A stretch of 7,666 nucleotides of DNA, from assembly GCA_003158355.1 (NCBI GenBank), contig PMIV01000101.1, forward strand, positions 2,741 to 10,406, in the 5' to 3' direction. Shown piece after piece: positions 1-6,822 of this stretch (its first letter is position 1; every line of letters begins with the position of its first letter). A program made the translations under genes and the position numbers. Under the pieces are notes generated by a model, which searched no databases, was not told the origin of the DNA, and saw only the letters and a list, made by a program, of their open reading frames with translations. Origin of the DNA: Anaerolineaceae bacterium. Lineage in GTDB: Bacteria > Chloroflexota > Anaerolineae > Anaerolineales > Anaerolineaceae.

Positions 1-10
1 GAATGTCGAT

Positions 11-15
11 AAGGA
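11..15 (+). promoter_or_regulatory. Ribosome binding site deciding the start of the PHP-AlbA_2 gene
   Basis: AAGGA lies 8 bases before ATG 24. The alternative in-frame ATG at position 3 has only two bases before it in this window, so its ribosome binding site cannot be judged. The internal site favours ATG 24. Confidence 0.65.
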
Positions 16-23
16 AAAAAATA

Positions 24-1799
24 ATGAATCGAAATAATACTGTGGGGAAAAAACCGAACCAATGGTACACAATGGATGTACACATCCATACCCCCGCATC
101 TGAAGATTTTCAACAACCGGATGTTACCTATCTGGATATTTTACAAAAAGCCGAAACGAGAGGGATCAATATCCTCTCGTTTACTGATCACAACACCATT
201 GCCGGATACCGTTCACTGCAGGATGAAATTCACCAGTTGGAATTACTGGAAACGCTCAACCGTCTGTTACCCGATGAAAGAAATAAGCTAAACGAATATC
301 ACCGCTTATTAAAAAAGATCCTGCTTTTACCCGGCTTTGAATTCACTGCCACTTTTGGCTTTCACATCATTGGCTTGTTCTCCCCGCAAAAGAACGTCCG
401 CGAAATTGAACATCTCCTCTTGAACCTGTCCATCCCTCCGCAATCTCTGGATGATGGAACGCCGGCGATCGGTGCTTCTGTGGATGTTCTCGCTGCTTAC
501 AACATGATCGATCTGGCCGGCGGCATTGTGATTGCTGCCCATGCCAATTCGACCAACGGCGTAGCCATGCGCGGCATGAATTTTGGCGGGCAGACACGTA
601 TCGCCTATACACAAGACAGCCATTTACATGCGCTTGAAGTGACTGACCTTGAATTAAAAGGACCGCGTACGACTGCCGCCTTTTTCAGCGGTACCAAACC
701 GGAATATCAGCGCCGCATGCATTGCATCCAGGGTTCAGATTCGCACCGCATGACAACCGATCCCTTACGCAAGAAAAATTTGGGAGTAGGTGATCGTTCC
801 ACTGAAGTCTTTTTGCCAGAACTTTCTTTTGAGGCATTAAAAGACCTGTTCCTTTCTAATGACTTTTCACGGACTCGTCCGCACCGCATCAAAGAAGAGC
901 CCGCCTACGATTTCATCCAGACAGCCAGGGATGAAGGCGCCAACATTATTCAAGATTTCCACGAAAACGCTACCGTCCGCGGCGGCAAGTTATACGCAGT
1001 TTTATCGGATATATGCGCTTTTGCCAATACCAACGGCGGAACACTGTTTATTGGTCTCACAGCAGATCCTCATGCCCCCATTCAAGGTGTTACCAGCCCT
1101 GACCAGTTGATCAAACAATTGGAAAAAGAAGTGACTACCCGCATCAGTCCGCCTTTGCATCTTTCCATGGACGTGCAAAAATATAACGCCAAAGAAATTT
1201 TGCGAATACTCATCCCCCGGGGTGAAGAACCGCCCTATGCGCTGGATGATAACAAGATCTATATTCGTGAAGAAGACGAGACTAACATTGCGGTTCGCGA
1301 CGAAATTGTCAACCTGGTGGTAAGGGGCTCCCAACAGCAAACACAACCGGCTCCGCTCGCAAGCATCAAATCTCCACAACCTCAAAAACAAGACATCCCG
1401 GTCATTGCCCAACCGCATGTAGATGAAGCGTTTGAATCGAACAGCGATCCTCGAACTGGGGTCGAAGTAGTTCCGCCTGTGGTTCGTGACGGTAAGAATT
1501 TCTACTCCCTTCGTGACCTGCGCAATGGCAATCTGGTAAAAAACGTCACTCCAACCTCAGCCCGCCGCCTCTGGCACTATGCCATTTCACGTTACGGCGA
1601 GATTTGTGACTCACTGGATAAAGAAGATATTACCTGGCAGGGAAATTATGGCTTGCTGCACCGCTACAACCAGGGGAAGACTCCCCATTTTGACCTGATC
1701 CAAAAAACCGGCAACGGATACCGCTTTTTCTTTGGGGTCACCCCCGATGGCATCCACGGCCCCTGGAAAATATTCTTCATCGATGATGAGGTAATTTAA
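24..1799 (+). CDS. PHP-domain metal-dependent phosphoesterase fused to AlbA_2 (Schlafen-like) domain
   Basis: Three-part protein of 591 residues from the chosen start. Residues about 15-280 are a PHP domain, a metal-dependent phosphoesterase fold: HIH at 20-22, TDH at 54-56, Glu106 in GFEF, His114, His173 in AAH, and GSDSH at 237-241. The expected metal ligands all appear present, so it is probably catalytically competent; the substrate is unknown. Residues about 306-434 resemble AlbA_2 (Schlafen-type nucleic-acid-binding domain), best seen in [13 protein letters not shown] at 333-345; the usual early E-F-K stretch is poorly conserved. A Gln/Pro-rich linker (about 436-490) leads to an unrecognised domain of about 100 residues. 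I prefer ATG 24 over ATG 3 because AAGGA at 11-15 lies 8 bases before it and the extra seven residues precede the domain. No signal peptide or membrane segment is seen, so it is likely cytoplasmic. It is first in a tight four-gene cluster. A nucleic-acid-related regulator or nuclease is plausible inference only. Confidence 0.85.
   Translation: MNRNNTVGKKPNQWYTMDVHIHTPASEDFQQPDVTYLDILQKAETRGINILSFTDHNTIAGYRSLQDEIHQLELLETLNRLLPDERNKLNEYHRLLKKILLLPGFEFTATFGFHIIGLFSPQKNVREIEHLLLNLSIPPQSLDDGTPAIGASVDVLAAYNMIDLAGGIVIAAHANSTNGVAMRGMNFGGQTRIAYTQDSHLHALEVTDLELKGPRTTAAFFSGTKPEYQRRMHCIQGSDSHRMTTDPLRKKNLGVGDRSTEVFLPELSFEALKDLFLSNDFSRTRPHRIKEEPAYDFIQTARDEGANIIQDFHENATVRGGKLYAVLSDICAFANTNGGTLFIGLTADPHAPIQGVTSPDQLIKQLEKEVTTRISPPLHLSMDVQKYNAKEILRILIPRGEEPPYALDDNKIYIREEDETNIAVRDEIVNLVVRGSQQQTQPAPLASIKSPQPQKQDIPVIAQPHVDEAFESNSDPRTGVEVVPPVVRDGKNFYSLRDLRNGNLVKNVTPTSARRLWHYAISRYGEICDSLDKEDITWQGNYGLLHRYNQGKTPHFDLIQKTGNGYRFFFGVTPDGIHGPWKIFFIDDEVI
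1788..1791 (+). promoter_or_regulatory. Ribosome binding site for the TTG start of mogA
   Basis: GAGG sits inside the last codons of the PHP-AlbA_2 gene, 8 bases before TTG 1800. It supports the rare start codon, since no in-frame ATG lies near the start of the conserved domain. Confidence 0.6.
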
Positions 1800-2312
1800 T
1801 TGAACGAGTCCCTCCGCTGTGCCGTTATCACGATTTCTGACCGATCTTCGAAAGGTCAGCGCCCCGATCTCTCCGGGCCGGCAGTGGAGGAACAAATTCA
1901 CGCTTTGGGTTGGACGGTGACAGTTAAGAAATTGATTCCAGATGATTTGGCTGAAATTCAGTCCTGCTTGCGAGAGATTGTGGCCTCAAACAGCGCGGAT
2001 GTGCTGTTAACCATCGGAGGCACCGGATGTTCCCCGCGAGATGTCACCCCTGAAGCAACACTCACAGTCATTGAAAGAAATGTTCCTGGCCTGGCAGAAG
2101 CAATGCGCTTTGAGAGCAGTAAACAGAATCCGCATGCCTTGCTTTCCAGAGCTCTCACCGGCATAAGCGGCAGTACTTTGATTATTAACCTGCCTGGCAG
2201 TCCCAAAGGTGCAGTAGAGAACCTGGCAGTGATTGCCCCCGTACTTCCTCATGCTGTAGCTCTCATTCATTCCAGTTCTGATGCTGAAGCAGGGCATCAA
2301 TTCAATCATTGA
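1800..2312 (+). CDS. mogA: MogA/MoaB-family molybdopterin adenylyltransferase
   Basis: Protein of 170 residues, the usual size of a stand-alone MoaB/MogA domain. This family adenylylates molybdopterin with ATP before metal insertion in molybdenum cofactor synthesis, in the cytoplasm. The opening AVITISDRSSKG (8-19) is typical. The signature is IGGTG at 72-76 followed by RDVTPEAT at 80-87, and the C-terminal part carries LSRALTGISGSTLIINLPGSPKG-type sequence. Asp48 (in IPDD) and Asp81 (in RDVTPEA) align by motif with the two acidic residues important in E. coli MogA. The start is TTG, supported by GAGG 8 bases upstream and by lying directly after the stop of the PHP-AlbA_2 gene, which suggests translational coupling. 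MogA versus MoaB cannot be separated by eye. No other cofactor gene or molybdoenzyme lies in the window. Confidence 0.9.
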   Translation: MNESLRCAVITISDRSSKGQRPDLSGPAVEEQIHALGWTVTVKKLIPDDLAEIQSCLREIVASNSADVLLTIGGTGCSPRDVTPEATLTVIERNVPGLAEAMRFESSKQNPHALLSRALTGISGSTLIINLPGSPKGAVENLAVIAPVLPHAVALIHSSSDAEAGHQFNH

Positions 2313-2314
2313 GG
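2311..2314 (+). promoter_or_regulatory. Ribosome binding site for the TTG start of the zinc-ribbon gene
   Basis: GAGG overlaps the last two bases of the mogA TGA stop and lies 5 bases before TTG 2320. This arrangement is typical of coupled translation and supports the non-ATG start. Confidence 0.6.
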
Positions 2315-2319
2315 TTTAA

Positions 2320-3024
2320 TTGTCAAATTCAAGTTTTCACCTTTATCAGCTTCAAAAAGTGGACCTCCGCCTGGATCACCTCAATCAACGATTAGAAAAA
2401 ATTGCCTTGCTTTTAAATAACAATCCTCGTCTGGTAAAGGCGCAAAATCAGGTCGATCTCACTTTGTCCATTATCCACGGGAAAGAAGATGAGCTTGCAA
2501 AATTGGAGCAGACTGCTGCAGCAAAAAAAATAAAGATCGACCAATCAGAAGCTGCGTTATACAACGGAAAGATCATCAACCCCAAAGAGCTCAAGGACCT
2601 GCAAGCTGAGATCAATTCTTTAAAGCGGGCTGTCGGCACTGTTGAAGACGAACAATTAACACTCATGTCTCAGCTTGAAGAGATCCATCTCACTCTGTTG
2701 CAAGACCAAAAAAGTTACGATTCTGTGCTGGCCGAAAGTGAAAGCGATAATCAACAACTTTTCGGTGAAAAAAGTGAGCTGGATAAAGAAAAAGAGAAAT
2801 TGATCACAGAGCGCCAGGCAGCTTCCGGACAAATACAGGCAGAAGTAATGAATATTTACGAAAAACTGAGAATGTCAAAGAATCATATTGCCGTCTCAGC
2901 TATCGAAGACCAATCCTGTGCGACCTGTGGCTCAGAAATCACTGCCTCAGATATTCAAAAAGCCCGCTCCTCTACCAGTCTATCCTTTTGTCCTTCATGC
3001 GGACGAATCATTTATGCAGGTTAA
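2320..3024 (+). CDS. Coiled-coil protein with C4-type zinc ribbon (DUF164/CT398-like)
   Basis: Protein of 234 residues. Residues about 5-185 are charged, heptad-like helix expected to form a long antiparallel coiled-coil hairpin; the NPKELKDLQAEINSLKR segment is the recognisable core of the family. The C-terminal zinc ribbon has C200-x2-C203 and C224-x2-C227. This matches the widespread zf-RING_7/DUF164 family. Its H. pylori member HP0958 (FlgZ) binds RpoN and flagellin mRNA; in most bacteria the role is unknown, often suggested to involve nucleic acid. No signal peptide or membrane segment is seen. The start is TTG, with GAGG overlapping the mogA stop (TGAGG) and a 5-base spacer, so it probably shares the mogA transcript. 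Identity as a family member is firm; function is open. Confidence 0.88.
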   Translation: MSNSSFHLYQLQKVDLRLDHLNQRLEKIALLLNNNPRLVKAQNQVDLTLSIIHGKEDELAKLEQTAAAKKIKIDQSEAALYNGKIINPKELKDLQAEINSLKRAVGTVEDEQLTLMSQLEEIHLTLLQDQKSYDSVLAESESDNQQLFGEKSELDKEKEKLITERQAASGQIQAEVMNIYEKLRMSKNHIAVSAIEDQSCATCGSEITASDIQKARSSTSLSFCPSCGRIIYAG

Positions 3025-3030
3025 TTCGTT

Positions 3031-5496
3031 GTGAACTTAAAACTACCCGCCATTGATCTCATTTCATTCTGGTTCGGTTTTGTACTGGCAACCATTTTCT
3101 GGTTGATTCTTCTACGCATTACAAAATTGATCCCGAAAATTAGGAAATCATCAGCCGAACGCCGCATCCACCAACAGCAGATGAAATCTGCAAGTAAGGA
3201 ACACGGACTGCGACTCTTCGCTCTCAGAAAAGCCCAAAGTTTCCATCTGGCAAGCAGCCTTTTCCCGCTTGATAAGATATTCATCGAGCCTACCGTCATT
3301 ACACCGGCCCGCTTTTTACCTGCCTCGAATGAAGAATCTGGAGTGAATTCAATGTACCGGGTCCTTCCCTATACGCCCGAAGTCCCCGAACTGGTGGCAG
3401 ATTTCCCGGTTATTAAAAATTCACTTCTTTCAATTCTTCAGGCTGGGCAGCAATATATCGCCGTTTCTGCCAACCCTGGCTTTGGCAAAACGACTGCACT
3501 GGCAGGGTTAGCCAGCCAGCTTTGTGAAAATCTCTCTCCAACAGCAAAACCGGGTTATTTACCGGTGTTTTTTGATTATATTAAGATTGAGCAGTCAGGT
3601 GAAAATGCTGGCAGCGATCTCTTAAACTACCTATCAGCCAACGTAAAAGGGATCTCTTCCTCTACCCTTGAAGATTTGCTTCTTAACGCTAATTCCAGTC
3701 AACGCCTGGTGATTCTGGTCGATGGATTGGATCGATTATCTTTGGGTGATTTAGCCAAGGCCACAGCCTGGATCCATGAACTTCAAGGGAGTTACCCCCA
3801 GGCATATTTTGTGATCTCATGTGATCCATTTTTGACTGGAGACATTGAAGAGATCGGTTTTACCATTTTCCCCTTATCTGTTTGGGGAAAAGAAGAAAAA
3901 CATCAATTCCTGCACCAATGGAAGAACACATGGAATACTCTCAAGCTGGCACAAAATAACAAACCAAGAATTGAGAGAGCTTATCACTGGCTAATGCAGG
4001 AAGAAAACCCGGATTCTCCTTTTGATCTAACTATCAAGACCTGGCTCACTTTTAATGGGATCGCTGAATGTTCCACTGAAAAAGCTCGCTATTCAAGCTA
4101 TTTGAACCTGATCAGCGGAGGTTGGCTCAAACAACCCGTTTTCGAAGCACTTACCCTTGCCGCAGAAGAAAACCCATTCCCCACAATTACCCAGGAAAAA
4201 GCGCTCGAAGTTCTTTCACTCGGGTTGGAATCAACTGCGGAAGTAATCCCACCTTCCTCTGCGTTAACCTCGCAAAAATCTCAAATTTTTGCAGATAATG
4301 AGGGATGTGATCCTAAAGATGTTCTTTCATTCTTAGTAAAAAACCATTTTTTTGATCAAATTTTCGAAGAAAAACTTCTTTTTTCTAATGCCAATCTCTA
4401 TGCGTGTCTGGTTTCAAAAAAGAATATTTCTTCCCCAATCCCTGCTTTCTCAGAGATCACTTTTTCACCCATAAGCCGGATCTTGTTTGAAAACCGGCAA
4501 ATTTCACAAAACAATTTTCAAGAAATTGACTCCTGGTTATCTCGTGAAGATTCTCTTCTGAGGAGGGATCATTTCTTCGCTTTGGCCTGGTTAAAACAAA
4601 CCGAATTAGGTGATCCGCTACGTGGAAAATTATTCAGACAGACTGCCAAATTATTACAGGATACCTCCTTGTCTATCGGACTGCGCTATCGTTTTCTTTT
4701 TGCCCTGGTCAAATCTCATGATCCTTCAATTTCAACCCTCTTTACTTATTTTGCCTCTTCGCCAGATGCGGCAGTCCGTCAAATAAGCGCTTTCGCGTTG
4801 GGTGCCTTGCATGATGAAAATACTATACTCACGCTGGTAAAACTGAGTAAAGATCCTTCTTTAGAAGTCCAAAAGGTAGCTTGCATTTCACTCAACAAAA
4901 TATGGACACAATCTACCCAATCTGCCTTGCTGGATGTAATTTTTTCCGCGGATGAATCCGTGCGAACTTTAGCCTGTGAACTAGTGTCATTTCATATTCC
5001 GGATGGTTATCAAATCTTGCAAGAGCTAACAACCACAGATAATTTCCTTGCCAGGAAAGCCGCCGTTTTTGGTCTTGCCCACATTCAACAACCATGGGTA
5101 AATGCGATATTTGAAAAAATAAGTACCGAAGATACTCAATGGGTGGTCCGTGACGCCGCCAAATTTACATTGGAGCACCCCCTGTCCACGGTAACCTTTT
5201 TACCAGAAAAGAGAATTCCCGTTCTGGAGAATCCCTGGACATTACAAAAAGCCGAAGTTTATAGCGTGCCTTTACCCGATCGGGGAATACCCACAGAACT
5301 GCTCTACACCATTCTTGAAAAAGATACTCTTACCAATAAGCAAATTGCGCTGGATTATCTGAACCGGCAGCCAACAGCCAGATTAATTGAAACCCTGGCA
5401 AAAATCTCAACAGACACAGAATCAGATTTTCGTGAAGAGGCAGTTAATACATTATTTTGTTTAAGTAAAAGAGGATTAAATTTGCAAGAAGGTTAA
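3031..5496 (+). CDS. Membrane-anchored NACHT/STAND-like P-loop NTPase with C-terminal HEAT repeats
   Basis: Protein of 821 residues. Residues about 9-28 form one hydrophobic helix followed by a basic stretch (KLIPKIRKSSAERR), so the bulk is predicted to face the cytoplasm. The P-loop is ANPGFGKTT at 147-155 and Walker B is LVILVDGLDRL at 226-236. A sensor-1-like strand VISCDP (261-266) and the pattern FPLSVWGKEEKHQFLHQW (280-297) follow, as in NACHT-type STAND ATPases. Residues about 300-500 are helical and unassigned. HEAT-like repeats are clear from about 578 to 714 (SPDAAVRQISAFALGAL, DPSLEVQKVACISL, ADESVRTLACEL, DTQWVVRDAAKFTL) and probably extend to both sides. STAND proteins are usually signal-responsive switches in which the repeats sense a ligand; the ligand and output here are unknown and no effector domain is recognised. 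The GTG start has only a weak AGG 10 bases upstream and follows the zinc-ribbon stop by 6 bases. It ends the plus-strand cluster. Confidence 0.8.
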   Translation: MNLKLPAIDLISFWFGFVLATIFWLILLRITKLIPKIRKSSAERRIHQQQMKSASKEHGLRLFALRKAQSFHLASSLFPLDKIFIEPTVITPARFLPASNEESGVNSMYRVLPYTPEVPELVADFPVIKNSLLSILQAGQQYIAVSANPGFGKTTALAGLASQLCENLSPTAKPGYLPVFFDYIKIEQSGENAGSDLLNYLSANVKGISSSTLEDLLLNANSSQRLVILVDGLDRLSLGDLAKATAWIHELQGSYPQAYFVISCDPFLTGDIEEIGFTIFPLSVWGKEEKHQFLHQWKNTWNTLKLAQNNKPRIERAYHWLMQEENPDSPFDLTIKTWLTFNGIAECSTEKARYSSYLNLISGGWLKQPVFEALTLAAEENPFPTITQEKALEVLSLGLESTAEVIPPSSALTSQKSQIFADNEGCDPKDVLSFLVKNHFFDQIFEEKLLFSNANLYACLVSKKNISSPIPAFSEITFSPISRILFENRQISQNNFQEIDSWLSREDSLLRRDHFFALAWLKQTELGDPLRGKLFRQTAKLLQDTSLSIGLRYRFLFALVKSHDPSISTLFTYFASSPDAAVRQISAFALGALHDENTILTLVKLSKDPSLEVQKVACISLNKIWTQSTQSALLDVIFSADESVRTLACELVSFHIPDGYQILQELTTTDNFLARKAAVFGLAHIQQPWVNAIFEKISTEDTQWVVRDAAKFTLEHPLSTVTFLPEKRIPVLENPWTLQKAEVYSVPLPDRGIPTELLYTILEKDTLTNKQIALDYLNRQPTARLIETLAKISTDTESDFREEAVNTLFCLSKRGLNLQEG

Positions 5497-5505
5497 TACT
5501 GAACT

Positions 5506-5820
5506 TTAAGCAAGGTGTTTCAATATCCTTGTTTGTACTTCTTCCGGGCTTAGATCCATTACCGTGACTATTTTATCCCTCGAGGTCAACCCTGAAATGA
5601 TCTCGATCTTTGCCGGTTTTACCTCAAGAACATTTGCCAAGAATTCGATCAGCCCTTGGTTGGCTTTCCCTTCCACCGGTGGTGCCGTCAGGCGAATTTT
5701 GACCGTGCCGTCATTTAATATTTCGGTAATCTCATTTTTCGCTGTGCGTGGAGTAATGCGAACAGTAATAGCTGCCCCCATTTTTCCATCATGCAATTTA
5801 AAATTCCGTTCAGTTTTCAT
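5506..5820 (-). CDS. yggU: YggU family protein (DUF167)
   Basis: Small soluble protein of 104 residues, the normal family size. The signature is easily seen: ITVRITPRTAKNEI at 18-31, LTAPPVEGKAN at 44-54, and SGLTSRDK at 76-83. The family is broadly conserved, with known structures but no established biochemical role. It abuts yggT: the yggT TAA is directly followed by this ATG. This repeats the yggT-yggU order of E. coli. The ribosome binding site before the first ATG is weak. Met14 (codon at 5779-5781) has a GGA 4 bases upstream and starts just before the conserved domain, so a shorter 91-residue product is possible. Family confidence is high; start confidence is moderate. Confidence 0.9.
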   Translation of the reverse strand: MKTERNFKLHDGKMGAAITVRITPRTAKNEITEILNDGTVKIRLTAPPVEGKANQGLIEFLANVLEVKPAKIEIISGLTSRDKIVTVMDLSPEEVQTRILKHLA

Positions 5821-6066
5821 TTAGGCAATGATCTTTAAGAGCAGATATTCAATTCCCTGAAGAACCAACAGCAGAATAATGGGGCTAAAATCCATATTCA
5901 TGATTGGTGGGACAATTCTTCGGATAGGTTCGAGCATTGGGTTTACCAATTTATCCAAAAATTGTCTAAATGGTTGATACGGTGAAAGAACAAACGAAAC
6001 AACCGCATCGACAATAATAATTATAGTCAATAATTGAAAGAGCGCTTGGATCAGTGTCACAGCCAT
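5821..6066 (-). CDS. yggT: YggT/YlmG family small membrane protein
   Basis: Protein of 81 residues with two hydrophobic helices, at about 4-27 and 61-80, separated by the family loop: NPMLEPIRRIVPP at 42-54, then MDFSP at 58-62. This is the short, single-unit form of the YGGT family (the E. coli protein has two units). Family members are linked to membrane and cell-division processes (YlmG beside sepF in Gram-positives; plastid YLMG proteins affect nucleoid distribution), and no enzymatic activity is known. The ATG start has only a weak ribosome binding site. It lies 30 bases after yggS and directly before yggU, so it probably depends on the shared transcript. Confidence 0.9.
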   Translation of the reverse strand: MAVTLIQALFQLLTIIIIVDAVVSFVLSPYQPFRQFLDKLVNPMLEPIRRIVPPIMNMDFSPIILLLVLQGIEYLLLKIIA

Positions 6067-6096
6067 AATGGTATCAATTATAACTGAATTTTTTGC

Positions 6097-6822
6097 TTAC
6101 AAATAAATTCTCTCTCCCATGATCGCTTCTCCAACCCGCACAAATGTGGCACCTTCCTCGATTGCCACTTCATAATCCAGGCTCGTCCCCATGGAGATTT
6201 GATCGAAAGACTTTTGCCCGCTACGAGCCTGAAGAAATTCCAGAAGTTTTCTGCATTTTAAAAAATACTGCCGCGAATTCTCGTCAACCTCGGCGTAGGG
6301 TGGCATTGTCATCAGCCCAACGTAATGAAGTGATTTTGTTTCTGACTGCAGTTGCAGCCATTGATCTGAAAATGAAGGCCAATCTGCTTCATTCCACACA
6401 GAAAAACCGTGTTTCGATTCTTCCCCGCTGACGTTTACCTCCAACAAAGCTGGAAGTTGCTTCCCGGCAGTCTGTAATTTGGAATTTAATTCTCTGGCAA
6501 TTTCTACGCCATCAATTGAATGGATCATTGAAAAATGATCCACAATGAATTTTATTTTTCGGCCTTGCAGATGCCCGATCATATACCAATCGACAGTTTG
6601 ACTCAGGTCACCCATTTCTGTGATCTTACGGCGTGTCTCTTCTGGATAATTTTCACCCAGGAATTTTGCACCAGCTTCAATTACATTGCTGATTTTTTCT
6701 GCAGATTGCCCCTTAGTAACCACTACCAACTTAACGGCGGAGCTATCCCGGTTGGAACGCCTGGCTGCCTCGGCGACACGCTGCTTTACTTCAATGAATT
6801 TATTTCTAATTTCTCCAGCCAT
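6097..6822 (-). CDS. yggS: YggS/YlmE family pyridoxal-phosphate-binding homeostasis protein
   Basis: Protein of 241 residues with the fold-type III TIM barrel of the YggS/PLPBP/COG0325 family, which binds pyridoxal 5'-phosphate and keeps vitamin B6 and amino-acid pools balanced; no enzyme reaction is established. Lys37 in VVVTKG is the predicted PLP Schiff-base lysine. Other family motifs are GEN at 56-58, GHLQ at 83-86, HSID at 101-104, EVNVSGEESKHGF at 128-140, GLMTMPPY at 169-176, SMGTS at 210-214 and RVG at 229-231. GENYPEE replaces the common GENRVQE, and SMGTS replaces SMGMS. The frame stays open to 6984, but ATG 6822 is chosen because AAGGA lies 6 bases upstream and the upstream residues lie within pgeF and show no family similarity. 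The start overlaps the pgeF stop by one base (TAATG), indicating coupling. Confidence 0.95.
   Translation of the reverse strand: MAGEIRNKFIEVKQRVAEAARRSNRDSSAVKLVVVTKGQSAEKISNVIEAGAKFLGENYPEETRRKITEMGDLSQTVDWYMIGHLQGRKIKFIVDHFSMIHSIDGVEIARELNSKLQTAGKQLPALLEVNVSGEESKHGFSVWNEADWPSFSDQWLQLQSETKSLHYVGLMTMPPYAEVDENSRQYFLKCRKLLEFLQARSGQKSFDQISMGTSLDYEVAIEEGATFVRVGEAIMGERIYL

Noticed and set aside
1..12. Possible end of an upstream plus-strand gene at TAA 10-12
   Set aside because: Only three codons are visible, and another frame is also open through this region, so it cannot be supported.
3..23. Seven-residue upstream extension of the PHP-AlbA_2 protein from ATG 3
   Set aside because: ATG 24 has a well-placed AAGGA; the extension precedes the PHP motif and its own upstream region is outside the window. 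The extension cannot be fully excluded.
24..5496. The whole plus-strand cluster as an antiphage defence island
   Set aside because: AlbA_2 and NACHT-like domains occur in defence, but there is no mobile element, toxin or clear effector, and mogA and the zinc-ribbon gene are housekeeping families.
5508..5534. Imperfect hairpin AAGCAAGG / CCTTGTTT as a terminator of the plus-strand cluster
   Set aside because: The stem is short and AT-rich, needs a wobble pair, has an 11-base loop, lies inside the yggU coding end and lacks a proper T-run.
6077..6105. Minus-strand TATAAT at 6077-6082 as a promoter for yggT
   Set aside because: The -10 is perfect, but the hexamer 17 bases upstream (TATTTG) is a poor -35, there is no extended -10, and the start point would lie only a few bases before the ATG. 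Chance is likely in AT-rich DNA.
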